Assembly: GCA_007258455.2 (NCBI GenBank)
Contig: VDFB02000001.1
Span: 17,294,162-17,358,161 of the forward strand
Length of the DNA stretch: 64,000 nt
Origin: Sequoia sempervirens
Taxonomy: Eukaryota; Streptophyta; Pinopsida; Cupressales; Cupressaceae
Reading direction: 5' to 3'
Part shown: in pieces, positions 12,190 through 24,252 of the stretch
Numbering within the stretch: the first letter of the stretch is position 1
How the letters are laid out: every line of letters starts with the position of its first letter
Notes under the pieces: model-generated
Told to the model about the DNA's origin: nothing
Seen by the model: only the letters and a program-made list of their open reading frames with translations
The model's database searches: none
Made by a program: the position numbers and the translations under genes

Positions 12190-14775
12190 ATGTTAGCCAT
12201 AGGATGGATTAAGGGGACCTAAGAGGTTAGAGTAAGGGGATGCAAGAGGGTGGATTAAGGGGAGCTGATAGAAAGAGTTAAAGTGATGCAAGAGGGTGGA
12301 TTAAGGGGAGTTGAGAGAATGAGTTGAAAGGATGTAAGAGAGTGGATTAAGGGGATGCAAGAGGGTAGATTAAGGGGAGTTCATAGAATGAGTTGGAGAG
12401 ATGCAAGAGGGTGGATTAAGGGGAGTTCATAAAATGAGTTAAAGTGATGTAAGAGAGTGGATTAAGGCGATGCAAGAGGGTGGATTAAGGGGAGTTGATA
12501 AAATGAGTTAAAGTGATGTAAGAGGGTGGATTAAGGGGGAGTTGATAAAATGAGTTGAAGTGATGTAAGAGGGTGGATTAAGGGGAGTTGATAGAATGAG
12601 GTTAAACCATAAACCCTAAACCCCTAAACCCTAAACCCTAAAATGAGTTAAAGTGATGTAAGAGAGGGTGGATTAAGGGATGCAAGAGGGTGGATTAAGG
12701 AGTTGAGAGAATGAGTTAAAGTGATGCAGAGAGGGTGGATTAAGGAGTTTAATAGAAATAGGTTAAGACCATAAACCTAAACCCTAAACCCTAAACCCTA
12801 AAATGAGTTAAAGTGATGTAAGAGGGTGGATTAAGGGGAGTTGATAGAATGAGTTAAACCTAAACCCTAAAATGAGTTAAAGTGATGTAAGAGGGTGGAT
12901 TAAGGGGATGCAAGAGGGTGGATTAAAGGGAGTTGAGAGAATGAGTTAAAGTGATGCAAGAGGGTGGATTAAGGGGAGTTGAGAGAATGAGTTGAAGGGA
13001 TGTAAGAGGGTGGATTAATGGGAGTTGATAGAATGAGTTGAAGGGATGTAAGAGGGTGGATTAAGGGGAATTGATAGAATGAGTTAGACCCTAAACCCTA
13101 AACCCTAAACCCTAAAATGAGTTAAAGTGATGTAAGAGGGTGGATTAAGGGGATGCAAGAGGGTGGATTAAGGGGAGTTGAGAGAATGAGTTAAAGTGAT
13201 GCAAGAGAGGTGGATTAAGGGGAGTTGAGAGAATGAGTTGAAAGAGGATGTTAAGAGGGAATGAGATTAAAGGAGTTGATTAAGAATGAGTTGAAGGGAT
13301 TTAAGAGGAATGGATTAAGGGGAGTTGATAGAATGAGTTAAACCCTAAACCTAAACCCTAAAATGAGTTAAAGTAATGTAAGAGGGTGGATTAAGGGGAT
13401 GCAAGAGGGTGGATTAGGGGGAGTTGATAGAATGAGTTGAACCATAAACCCTAAACCCTAAAATGAAACCCTAAATGAAGAAAGTGATTAAGAGGGTGGA
13501 TTAAGGGGATGCAAGAGGGTGGATTAAGGGGAGTGATTAGAATGAGTTAAACCCTAAACCCTAAACCCTAAAATGAGTTAAAGTGATGTAAGAGGGTGGA
13601 TTAAGGGGAGTTGAGAGAATAAGAGTTAAAGTGATGTAAGAGGGTGGATTAAGGGGAGTTGAGAGAATAAGTTAAAGTGATGCAAGAGGGTGGATTAAGG
13701 GGAGTTGATAGAATGAGTTAAAGTGGTGTAAGAGGGTGGATTAAGGGGAGTTGATAGAATTAGTTAAACCCTAAACCCTAAACCCTAAACCCTAAAATGA
13801 GTTAAAGTGATGTAAGAGGGTGGATTAAGGGGAGTTGATAATACGAGTTAAAGTAATGTAAGAGGGTGGATTAAGGGGAGTTGAGAGAATGAGTTAAATT
13901 TCAATGCAAGAGGGTGGATTAAGGGGAGTTGATAGAATGAGTTAAAGTGATGCAAGAGGGTGGATTAAGGGGATGGAAGAGGGTGGATTAAGGGGAGTGT
14001 ATAGAATGAGTTAAACCCTAAACCCTAAACCCTAAACCCTAGATTGAGTTAAAGTGATGTAAGAGGGTGGATTAAGGGGGAGTTGATAAAATGAGTTGAA
14101 GTGATGTAAGAGGGTGGATTAAGGGGATGCAAGAGGGTGGATTAAGGGGAGTTGATAGAATGAGTTAAACCCTAAACCCTAAACCCTAAACCCTAAAATG
14201 AGTTAAAGTGATGTAAGAGGGTGGATTAAGGGGGAGTTGATAAAATGAGTTGAAGTGATGTAAGAGGGTGGATTAAGGGGATGCAAGAGGGTGGATTAAG
14301 GGGAGTTGAGAGAATGAGTTAAAGTGATGCAAGAGGGTGGATTAAGGGGAGTTGAGAGAATGAGTTGAAGGGATGTAAGAGGGTGGATTAAGGGGAGTTG
14401 ATAGAATGAGTTGAAGGGATGTAAGAGGGTGGATTAAGGGGAGTTGAGAGAATGAATTTAAACCCCAAGGGGTGTTGAGAGAGTGACTTAAGGGGATGCA
14501 AGTGGATGGATTAAGGGTAGATATATGAGGATATTGATTGAGGGGTCCTAAGAGGATGAATTAAGAGGTGTTGAGAGAGTGACTTAAGTGGATGCAAGTG
14601 GACAAATTAAGGGTAGATATATGAGGGTATGGATTATGGGGTCCTAAGAGGATGGATTAATGGTAGTTGATAAATGACTTAAGACATAAGAGGATGAAAG
14701 GGGCTTAAGCAAATAGGATGGATTAATGGTACATAAGAGGATGACTTAAGGAGCATTGGGCTTAAGGGGATATGA
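12190..14775 (+). repeat. Minisatellite of about 46-bp and 23-bp G-rich units
   Basis: The plus strand is an array of a unit near 46 bp (GAGTTAAAGTGATGTAAGAG followed by GGTGGATTAAGGGGAGTTGA and TAGAAT). Shorter units of about 23 bp (GGATGCAAGAGGGTGGATTA plus AGG) are mixed in. More than forty units are present. Copies are highly alike in the core (12235-14460) and decay to the right of 14460 into ATATATGAGG-bearing variants. The strand asymmetry is strong, with almost all guanine on plus. It lies between the two genes of the 14.4-kb transposon. Confidence 0.95.
12603..14202 (+). repeat. Ten interspersed telomere-type (CCCTAAA)n blocks
   Basis: Blocks of two to five CCCTAAA units lie at about 12603, 12768, 12856, 13084, 13340, 13439, 13549, 13764, 14010 and 14166. 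Nearly all sit at the same junction, after a GAGTTAAA and before AATGAGTTAAAGTGATG. They are therefore part of a higher-order unit rather than independent insertions. CCCTAAA is the usual plant telomere repeat (C-rich strand on plus here). Confidence 0.93.
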
Positions 14776-15013
14776 AATCAATTATAAAGTATCAATTAAA
14801 TGTATCTAGAACTATATATAGTTACCTGTCTCTAGATTCAAATTCCATTGTAATATATGTGCATCTCCTCTCTTTTTTGTAAAGCATCTAATTTTGGGAG
14901 ACCTGAAACAAAAAAATGATATAAAACTTTAATTAGGAAATGATTAAGGACAAATATATATATATCAATTAAATATATATACGACTAGATATGCTTACCA
15001 ATATTTATTTACT
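14776..15013. other. Spacer between minisatellite and transposase gene
   Basis: AT-rich sequence with short ATATAT runs. It may hold the 3' untranslated region of the minus-strand transposase gene. Nothing else is recognised. Confidence 0.6.
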
Positions 15014-18000
15014 CTATTGTACCATCTGCATCCTCTCTTTTTTTAATGCATCTATGATTGTCTCATGATCATCCATTGAAATTGTCCATAAAACTTTATT
15101 AGCAGGCCTCCCTTGATATCTAAAAAGTTTTATATTGGTTGCCAAAATCAAATGTGAATAATGCATAATCTTCTTGTGTCTTTCATAATCTTCAAATGCA
15201 GGCAAGCCATTCTTTCTCATCAAATATTTCCAAAGCCAGGGGCCAACAACAACCACTGAACCAGTTGGATACTCAAAATTGTCATTATCCACTCTAGTAT
15301 GTACCAACTTATGTTTTCTCTCAACACATCTAGCCAACCAGTACTCTGTCTGCTCTTCATTCCCTTGAGGTGCAACAACAACATACACATGTCCTGCAAA
15401 AATAAATACAAAATTCAATAAAAAGTGACTTATATTTAACTCATATAAACATGCATACATACAAAATTCAACTCAATAAATAATGTACCTTCTTGTACAA
15501 GATCTGAAACACGATCATAATCATCTAATGCGAACACTTGATTATCTTCAATTGTCATTTCATGTTGAACATGTGTCGATGTAGGCGTTAAAGCTCTTTG
15601 TTCCATTGTTTGACCCATTCCATATTTTCACATGCTTGCCAATCACCTACAATACAAAATTGACAATAGCATGCCAACTCCCTTGTCCATATTGTCCATG
15701 TGTTTGCATTCAAACTCTTAAATGAATGCCATTTTGCACTTCCATTAATTGTTTCACAATCCTGTCGAGAAAAAATATCATTTTCTTCAACTAACCAAAA
15801 GAAGCGTCGAATTATTGATTTCTCACTTGTTCTTGTAGATAATTTGGTATTGCACCAATCTACAATTGCACGTGCATTTCTAAATTTTGCAGCATCCTCA
15901 AATTTTAGTTGCTCTCTAGCAAGAGCTCTTTTTACACATGCACCTGCTCCATTGTGTTCTCCCTTACCATGACCAGCTTAAAAAAACTCCATATGTGTTG
16001 GATATTATTTTCCTTATGAACTCTACATAGCCAATAAAACATTCTAGCATTTTTGAATTGACCCGTGCAATTATCTGACCATATGAGATGTTCTAGCATT
16101 TGAATTCCTCTCTCTTTTAAATTTTTATTAAATATATCAAAACAATATTGTACAAACTCAGATGAATGTAATCGATTATCACTTACATAAAAATGGTACT
16201 CTTTCAAAAAAATTCTATTATCTTCTTGTACTATCTTCAGCATGTCTATAAACAATGTGAACAAATATAGCTACTTGCACTGAATTATAATATTGTGATT
16301 GAATTTCTTCTTGTGGAGCAAGAGTATGATTTTCAGCAAAATCAACAATTGACAATATAGTTCCAATTGGAAATGTGTTTTTACATAAACGAAATTGATT
16401 ATCAAGCCAATGAGCATTCTGAGACTGTTGAACATATTTAGGTACAAACTTATCTTTAAATTCAGTAATAAAAGCATGCACACTAACTTTTTCCACAATT
16501 AGCTCAACATGTCTTCCAATTTTACCATCTTTTAAAGAATACTCAATATTTTTAAATTTTTTTACATCCACTAATTGTTTTCCAAATTCATCTAAACTAC
16601 TTTCATGTATACATTCTCCTAATAATGAAAAGTTACCACATCTATCGCATTCTCCAGAAATGCATCCTTTTAAAAGAAATGAGTTTCCATTTAAAGAGGG
16701 ATTACAAAACAAACCTGCTATAAAATCTTTGATTCTTTTAGGTGGCATAGTAATACCACAAATGTCCTGCATAATTTGGTTAGCATGAAAAGTGCATCGT
16801 ATATATCAAATATATCATAATAATAATGAAATTGTACATGAGTCTTACAACAACAAGAGATTCGTTGCTTATTAATTCTAACATACCAAGGTTTACACTT
16901 TTCGAATGATCTTTGACTTATGCTAATATTCAATGGTAAGATTGAAGCATCTAAATTTTTTTTATATAATTCAGTTTGAGTCATATCTAAGAGATGCTTT
17001 GAATGAGGTTCACGAATTTTGGAACCCACCCTTAATTTTAAGACATCTCTAATGTTAGGTGATACTCTTGTATTATCATACCAAAATTTTTTGATTAAAG
17101 ATTTAATTTCATTAGTTAATTTCATGTCTGATCTTGGGAGTCTACCACTAAAACTCCAACATTGATTAATAGGATCTTTTTCAATACTTTCTCTTCTTTT
17201 AGCAGCTCTTATCAAAGTTCTAGGATTTAAGTTTATACATTTACTAATCTTACTTAACATTCTTTTATTTGAAGCTGTTTTATCAACTAGAGCAGTTGTT
17301 ATTGCACGACGAGCCGCATTCTTATCTTTTGATCGACTTTTCTTACCAATAACATCAATAGCATTAGCAACACTAGATATGACTTGTTCTACTGAATCAT
17401 CTTTCTTTTTTTGGTTTTACAAAAACACCTAATTTTTTCATCACTTTTCTCATTTTAAACATTCTCATCAATTGCACCATGAGTTGACATTGGAATCCTA
17501 ATTTCTTTCTATAAAAAAACATTTTATATATTTTATTTCCATAATTTCTAATTTGTTCTTGAAGAAACTTTACCACGAAGGTTATCTAGCACATTTGTTT
17601 CAATTGTTAAAAAAATATTTTCACCTTCATCCATAGATGGAGTTTCATTTTCATTCACACAAGGGGTTTCATTTTCATTTTCAAATGTAAAAGGGATTTC
17701 ATTCTCATTTTCATCAATATTAGGGATTTCATTCTCATTTACATTCTCATAAGATATAATTTCATCATTTTCTTGTTTCTGTATTGTTTCAACCCTAGTA
17801 TTATTGATCTCATCAATTGTGTATCCAACTTCTTCTAAACAAGCAATATCAATATTATAAAAACTTCGGTTTGAAGACATACCTGGATAGATTGTTTGAA
17901 TAGGTACATTTTCCATATCATCAGGAGGTGGATTTGAAGACACACCCGAAGTTGTTTGCATATCATTCAAAGTTGAAGTTGAAGGCATAGTTGGGTTTGT

Positions 18001-18240
18001 CTCCATAGTTGCATTTTCTTCCATATTCACCATCTCCACATTTGCATCATCTACATTGATTTCATCATTCATGGCTTCCTCTTCGACATTCTTGGAACTA
18101 GATGCTTCCAAATCTTTCATTTGATGAATCCTTTGTCTCCTTTCCCTTTGTCTTTTTGCCTCTTTATCTTTATTTGCTTAAATTTCTTCGGGTGTCATTA
18201 CCTTCCTACATCTTTTTCTTTGTCTTTTCTTATCACCCAT
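15014..18240 (-). pseudogene. DDE-type transposase of the 14.4-kb transposon, broken
   Basis: The minus-strand gene opens at ATG 18240 (MGDKKRQRKRCRKVMTPEEI, basic), meets a stop at 18180-18178, and continues as an Asn/Glu-rich acidic N-terminal region to about 17550. The core follows: HSKHLLDMTQTELY (near 16990), a CCC cluster (near 16855), and a Cys pair region ECDRCGNF (near 16650). Next come FPIGTILSIVDFAENHTL (16385-16332), IWSDNCTGQFKN (near 16080) and AGHGKGEHNGAGACVKRALA (15978-15919). I read D in VDFAEN, D in SDN and E in GEHNG as the likely catalytic triad. A GT-AG intron fits about 15491-15392; the last exon (15391-15014) starts GHVYVVVAPQGNEEQTEYWL. Frameshifts lie near 16800, 16240, 15980 and 15600. 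The family is widespread in eukaryotes to my knowledge, but I cannot name it securely. Confidence 0.75.
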
Positions 18241-18617
18241 GGTTACCAAACCCTCTTTGATGACAAAAACAATAATTCAAGAAACCTATTTTAAAATTGC
18301 CACCTCCTTCAAATATTCAAATAAAACTATGTACTATGAAGATTATTTTTTCTATAAACTCTGAAGTACAAAATCATCATGAGTACATCCAAAAATTCAC
18401 TTTTTCCAAATCTTCTTGTAAAAAGTTCTTGCACTTGATTCCACTTCAGAAAATTTAACTTGCACTTTTACTCTTCCAACAATTTGAATAGAATATGCCC
18501 TGCACAAGACAAATTTGCAATAAAAAATGCAGAAAATGACACTTTCGGACCGTACTACAGAAAAAGAATGTTGCAGGAAAATAGTGTTTTACCAGTATTT
18601 TTCAAATTAGGAAAAAT
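18241..18617. other. Upstream region of the transposase gene
   Basis: No gene is seen. A promoter for the minus-strand transposase gene would lie here, but no certain TATA box was chosen among the AT-rich sequence. Confidence 0.4.
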
Positions 18618-18797
18618 GGCTATTATAGAAATGCGTTATGAAATGCGTATGCGTTATATTTTAAAAACGTTTCATAACGCGTACGCATTACGGTCTCGCA
18701 ACGGCCAAAACATAACATGTATGCGATATGAAACGCGTACGCGTTTCATTTAAATAACACGTACGCATTTCTATAACGCATACGCGTTATTTAAAAG
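18618..18797. repeat. Right subterminal array of ACGCGTACGC-type palindromes
   Basis: Repeated variants such as AACGCGTACGCATTACG, AAACGCGTACGCGTTTCA, AACACGTACGCATTT and AACGCATACGCGTTAT fill about 180 bases. They share the motif of the left array (5355-5545), but this array sits about 870 bases inside the right end while the left one sits about 60 bases inside. CpG is better preserved here. Confidence 0.75.
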
Positions 18798-19646
18798 TTG
18801 ATCTCCCACACCAAATCTAGCCCCAGTTTTAGGCTTGGGAAAGGCTTGGCAATCCGAGCCTTAGCTTTTGACCTGCAACTAAAAAACTAAGGCAAATTGA
18901 AGAAGAATGTCCAACTTTGACAACATAGATGATGGACTTTTTTTCTGAATTAGTCTATAAAATTAAAACCCATTAGAGAACACAATGTCTACTTTCTAAA
19001 TATATAATTTTTGTTAAAATTGGATTACGTTTGCTATTTTTTAATTAATTTCTAAGCAAACTAGGCCTTAAACTTGAAAGATCAGGTTTTTTTGGTTTTT
19101 AAATAACTTTGTATTGGTTGAGTTTCTTTAAAAAAAATTATATGGTCCCAAACTTCAGACAATTCTCTACACAATGAAAAAAAAAAGAGTAAAAAAATGT
19201 TTTGTTTAGGTCCAATTATGTTGTCCTTACATGTTGATTTGAAAAAACATCAATTAAAGCCAATAAAAAATTAATCAAAAAAAAAATATTCAACCAAAAA
19301 TTACAAAAAAAAATCCAGCCCAAACTTCATGTTGTTAGCTCTCTTTTCCTACAAGGAATTAGCAAAATAATTTTATTTGGGTCAAAAAGTGTTGTCCCGT
19401 ACATGTGCTTGGTATGGTTAAAAAATAGGGACTTTTAAAAAGTGGTTTTTATAGATCTTTATCAAAATTTAATTTCTATAAACTAGGTATTTTAATAATT
19501 TACATATTTGGAAACTAGATTCAAAATTCTAAATTTCATATTACTGACTTTTTTTAAGATTCATTGTGGAAGTGTCTCAAATTTTCAGTCCAAGTGTGAC
19601 AAATTCTGAAAAACAGCAAAAACATTTCCACTTTTTGAGTTTTTTG
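18798..19646. other. Right-end non-coding part of the 14.4-kb transposon
   Basis: AT-rich sequence with many A and T runs and no coding signal. Nothing further is recognised between the subterminal array and the right inverted repeat. Confidence 0.6.
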
Positions 19647-19675
19647 TGTACCCAACTTCTTGCATCAACCCCAAC
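19647..19675 (-). repeat. Right terminal inverted repeat and target duplication of the 14.4-kb transposon
   Basis: TGTACCCAACTTCTTGCATC then AACCC is the inverted partner of 5296-5320 and is followed by CAAC (19672-19675), the right copy of the 4-bp target duplication. Element 1 sequence resumes immediately (CAACCATACTAAAGTTATAC), matching the uninterrupted form in element 2 near 34638. Confidence 0.8.
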
Positions 19676-20402
19676 CATACTAAAGTTATACCTCCTGATA
19701 ACTTTAATAAGGCACCACAAAGGACAATATCGTTTCATGCTTCATGAGACAAACAAATCTTTGTGTGCTTAGAACTATTGAAAAAATGCAAAGGCACTAC
19801 ATGCATGCAAGCTATGTTATGCAAGATGGCCATGTAAATGTAAAGTGTAACATGTAAATAAAATGTTCAAATGATTCTTGTTAAGTTCATGCAAGGTCTA
19901 TAACTTAGGAAACATTGTGTCTAATGTCTCCAAGAGACGACCAATCAAAAAATAGAATATTCATAACTTAGGGGATGTAATGTGTCGCATTAGGCCACCA
20001 AGAGGAATTTAATATGCTTAGAAAGATCACCCTTATGAAGGACATGATGCCCAATGTCATCCACAAAGTGAAAAATGCATCGTATGAAGTGACAAGTCTG
20101 CACTAAGAACCAAGGAAAATACAAATGAATAAAGTGAATGTATGCCCCCACTTTAAACGAATTGCTACACACTATTCTATGAGGAATTACTTTAAAGTAG
20201 CAAATGAAAAATGTAAAAAATAAAACAAGACATTAGAGCCAACTAGGAAAGCCCCTATGCCAAGTCATGTGTTTTCAATAAGGCTGCGTCATGTAAATGA
20301 AAAGGAAAAAAAGAAAGAGGAGTTTCCCTCAAAAAGGAACACAACAAACACATAAGGGATTTATGGATTTGGGGTCAGTATGTTTGTTGTTGAAATGTTT
20401 TT
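19676..20402 (-). other. Element 1 internal 3' region, proximal part
   Basis: Non-coding and similar to the reverse complement of 60530-61270 in element 4 (shared text about GATGCCCAATGTCATCCA and AAGAGGAATTTAATATGCTT). Part is shared with element 2 (34640-35060). This is conserved untranslated retrotransposon sequence between the tandem array and the polypurine tract. Confidence 0.7.
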
Positions 20403-20900
20403 ATGAAAGAGCTCAGAACTATCATCATTCCCCAAATACATAGAACTAGAAGAATGACACAAAGAGAGCAAAAAAAAAGGAAAAATGAAGTTTGTTTTGA
20501 GTCAACATGGAATAGACATCGCAGTCTTAACGATTTGCATCATCCCCAAAAGGAAAAAACAAGTGAAAATAAAATGAAAATGTGAAAGAAAAGGAAAATA
20601 TTTTGCATCAACATGAAGGAGACATATCAATTTCAATTCTTTGTGTCATCCCCAAAAGGAAAAACACAGAACAAAAGTGAAAAAGAAAAGGAAAATGACC
20701 TTTTCGGTGAACATGGAAGAGACATTGTAGTCTCAGCACTTTGCGTCTTCCCCAAAAGGAAAAAAAAAAAGTGAAAAAGGAAAAAGAAAGACCTTTTGGG
20801 TCAACATGGAAGAGACATAGGGCATCTCAATGCTTTGCATCATCCCCAAAAGGAAAAACACAAAACAAAAGTGAAAAAGAAAAGGAAAAGTATTACATAT
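20403..20900 (-). repeat. Tandem array of about 100-bp units downstream of gag (element 1)
   Basis: Five copies of a unit marked by CATCATCCCCAAAAGGAAAA, spaced about 100 bases, each with TCAACATGGAAGAGACAT-like text before it. The same unit, also five copies, follows gag in element 4 (60060-60530, opposite strand). Its keeping in two diverged elements suggests it was part of the ancestral retrotransposon. Confidence 0.85.
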
Positions 20901-21019
20901 AGAAGAATAGCGGTACAAATAGAAGTTCACAAGAGAGGGGGAATAACAAATGTCACATCACGAGGGAACATGATACAAACACATAGGAAAGAAGAAAAAA
21001 AAGTGAAAGGATAGCAAGG

Positions 21020-24000
21020 TGAATGCAAATAAACTATCTAATAGGTCATCCACCTCACAATCATGTTCAGTGTATTGCGAGGACAGTTGAATGTCCAAAG
21101 GAAGAATTGCAAGTGCCAAACTAGGGGAAGTACCAAATTCTTCACTTGGTGGAGGAGTTTTTTCATTTAAGCTCATGGAAGAGGAAAATAAAGAATTCAA
21201 ATCGTTATGCACCTCTTCATCTATTTTAGAGTTCTCATCATCATCATCAATATTTATCATGACAAGCGGATGGATGGTAATTTCTAATTAAGGATGTATT
21301 ACGAGTTGTGGCTTTGGTGTAAGATCATTTTGTTGTGATTCAGTAGGAGGGTCATTATTTATTGCTTCTATCAAAGGTGGAGGTTGATTTTCTTTATTTT
21401 CTTCAGTTTGTAATTGATGAGCAAGGAGACAACATTGACACCTATGCTTCCTAGCACCGTGGTTTCTTTGGATTCTATTTTGAAGTTGTGTGGGTGTAAG
21501 AGCGGGTTGATACACCATAGGCTACTTTTATTTCGAAGAGGGAAGAATGGAAGGAACCAAAGGAGATGGGTCAATCACTTTATCTTTTTCTTTATAAACT
21601 TGTTTGAGGTGAGGAGGCATGACAGGGTTGGTTTCATTATCTCTTTGGTGTTTAGACGATGAAGGTGAAGTGTTTATTATTGCTTGTGAGGTTGCACTAT
21701 TTCTTCAAGTTTGGATTCAGGTTGAAGCATTGTATCATTAAGGATTGGGATAGTGGAAATGGATGGGGGTTGATTGCAGAGGGAAAATTCAACAATTTTC
21801 TTTGCTTCAAACTTTTGATAAGCAATGAAAAAGAAGTCTTTGCGAGGTGTTATGGGCTCCATGGGCTCTAGCCAAAAGGATTCTAAAGTGAAATTTCCTT
21901 TAGAAGACAAATGGTGAAAGCCACTATGAAGGATAGTGAATGCCATTGTCATGCAAAAACTTTAAACATTTGTGTACGACGAAAGGGACAGCTTTCATCG
22001 AGCGAAACCATGGATGGTCTAACCATAGACGAAATTGATCCGATTGTGAAATGATAGAGAATGTAACATCTAGTGTCTTAGGTCCTATTTGTTATGGAAT
22101 ATTGATTGATCCAATTGTAGGGCATGTGAAACCATTATGTGTTTTGATCCATGCTTGTGGTTTTTCATAGTTATCTTGATAAAGATCATGTAAGACCAAA
22201 AATTCTTCAGTGATCACATTCTTGCCATAGGTGGGATCTATGAGTATCCCATTAGTGGGCTTATCATAAATGCATCTGGCTATGTAGAGAGGAGCATCAA
22301 GAAGATTTGGAAGAATATCTTTAGAAAAGAAAGTAATATCAAGATTCTTCTTAGTTTTCCCCTTACAAGGGATAATGTCTATCACTCCCACCATTTTTTT
22401 GAGTTTCAATTGCTTTGAGAAATGACACGTCATGCTTAGGCATGGGATTGGTAAAAATTTGTAAATTTTGATTGAGTGGGGCAACAAATGTATTTCCTTT
22501 TGCATTGACATTTGAAACTGATAGATGACAAAAATAAATGAGGTCTTGCACTATGTTTTTAAGATGCTTACATTTTTCTGTGTCATGTCTGTTTTGTCTA
22601 TGATTATGGCAATAAGTGTTAGGTTGAAAGGTTGGAGGAAATGCTTTAGTTGCATCTAATGGTTTAACAAGAGATACATAATCATTTGTTGTTGTATAAG
22701 TTGGGTCATTGTGTTAGGAAGAGTGTCTTGTAATCGTGTAAATTGTCATTTTGGATCTCCATATTCATAAGATATCATGGATTTAACAATGGCTACTTGG
22801 TTGCTGACAGATTGAGGTGGTTGTTGAGGAGGGGGTTGAATTGTAAAAACCCTTTGTTTCGCTTTCTAAAATTTTGTGAGTTGTTTTGGTTGCTTTGTTC
22901 ATTCTTCTCAACTCGACTAGAAGTGAATTTTGCATCACGACTAGTAACCAAGTTGTGATAATCACAAAGGGTTGTGCATAAGTGCACAAACAGAGGAAAT
23001 TTCATCATGGTCAATTTATCCTAAATTTGAGTTTGAAAGTTTTCCATAAACATCTTTTGGAGATGTGAATCAAGAACCTTGACATCTACTCAAGAGCATA
23101 CAATGACTGATAGCATGAAATGAAATCAGTTACTTTTTCATCTACATTTTGTTTACATCTCATTAAATTAGCCATTGTCTTTTTGGGAGTCATATGGACT
23201 TGGAAATGACTTATAAAGGCATCAACAAGTTCATTAAATGATCGAATTGAATGATTGGGTAAATTTGAAAACCACTCCAAGGTAGTATCCTTTAAAGTCC
23301 TAGTAAATAGTTTAGCTAATAGTTTATCATCAAGGACAAAATCAATGCATAAGGTTGTATAAGCATTGACATGATTACTAGGATATCCTTTACCTCTGTA
23401 CTTCTCAAACCTAGGCATTTCAATTCCTTGTGGCATCGGTGTTCTTAATATTTCCAAAGATAATGGGCTACTACGAACATAGTATGTGGGTGGTGTGGTT
23501 TGGTTTTGGTTTATGGTAGATATTTGTTGTTGCATGGAAGAAATAGTTCAAAATATTTGTGTAATGAGAGGGTCAGTGTAAGTGGTGTGAGGTTGAAGAG
23601 AGAATGGTGATGGAGTGTATGTAATGTTGGGAAAAGTGAATGGGACACTAAGAGGGGTGAAGGTGGTGGAGGATGGAAATTTTGATGCCACAAAAGAACT
23701 AGGAATGCTAGTTGGAATAGGAAAAGAAGGAGTCACCTAACTAACTTGTTGCATGGTTGTTGTAACTTGAGGAGTGGTATAGGTAGATATGGATGCTATG
23801 GTTGAAGGAGGAGGAATGTGAGATCCTCCTTGGATAAGCATAGTGTTTGCTAGTTGAGATGTGTTAGAGGCATGTTTTTGGTATATCTCAACAATTTCTT
23901 TCATAAAATCTAAGCCCTCATCACTTTCAAGCATTCAATGGATGTTATCTATAGTAGGAATTGAAGTGGTTGAAATGTTTCCAAGACACAAGTTTTTCTG

Positions 24001-24252
24001 CAAATGTGTTAAATCCTCATGAATGTTAATTACTTTTTCTTGCGGAATGTGAGAATCTGATGTATCAACATGTATTGTATGTGAAGGTAAAGGTGTACTA
24101 GTGGTAGTATCCATGCCTAATGCACCATTTTCCATACCAGGAGTAGGAGCTCGAGACAACCCAAGGTCCACAACAAGTGTGTTATCATGGGATTCCATGA
24201 GTCGGGAACTTCTTCTCACTAAAGTATTATCAATAGGGCACCAATAACTCAT
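21020..24252 (-). pseudogene. gag: Gag-derived polyprotein of element 1 (no RT follows)
   Basis: ATG at 24252 opens MSYWCPIDNTLVRRSSRLME, conserved in elements 4 and 5. A Pro/Ser/Thr-rich stretch follows. The Retrotrans_gag capsid-like domain lies at about 23440-23090 (EMPRFEKYRGKGYPSNHVNA, then LEWFSNLPNHSIRSFNEL and FISHFQVHMTPKKTM). A zinc knuckle of C-X2-H-X4-H-X4-C type is at about 22615-22570 (CHNHRQNRHDTEKC). Next comes a protease-like part (about 22400-21990) where the catalytic position reads LIDPTYGKNV, then an acidic tail ending EVDDLLD near 21020. Stops at 23937-23935, 23738 and elsewhere, and frameshifts after 22092, show decay. The whole order is repeated in element 4. No pol is present. 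Confidence 0.82.

Larger units (their letters stand above)
5296..19671. mobile_element. 14.4-kb DNA transposon with GGGT...ACCC ends and 4-bp target duplication
   Basis: The ends are inverted copies: GGGTAAAAGCAAGAAGTTG at the left and GGGTTGATGCAAGAAGTTG read inward from the right. They are flanked by CAAT (5292-5295) and CAAC (19672-19675). The unoccupied site survives in element 2 near 34629-34643 as CCTACTCAACCATAC, which gives the left flank CCTACTCAA and the right flank CAACCATAC, so the duplication was CAAC with one C-to-T change. Inside are palindromic subterminal arrays, a multi-exon plus-strand gene (9234-11280), a telomere-bearing minisatellite (12190-14775) and a minus-strand DDE-type transposase pseudogene (15014-18240). 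A 4-bp duplication plus a DDE transposase recalls the Sola superfamily, but I could not test this. Confidence 0.8.

Noticed and set aside
12603..14202. True chromosome end or simple interstitial telomere
   Set aside because: Blocks are only two to five units, are spread in fixed phase through a minisatellite, and lie between the two genes of a transposon.
12190..14775. CRISPR-like array
   Set aside because: Units are adjacent with no unique spacers, lengths vary, and the setting is a eukaryotic transposon with telomere repeats; it is a minisatellite.
5296..19671. Classification of the large transposon as CACTA, PIF/Harbinger or hAT
   Set aside because: The ends are not CACTA, the duplication is 4 bp rather than 3 or 8 with the inferred empty site agreeing, and the transposase lacks the motifs I know for those families.
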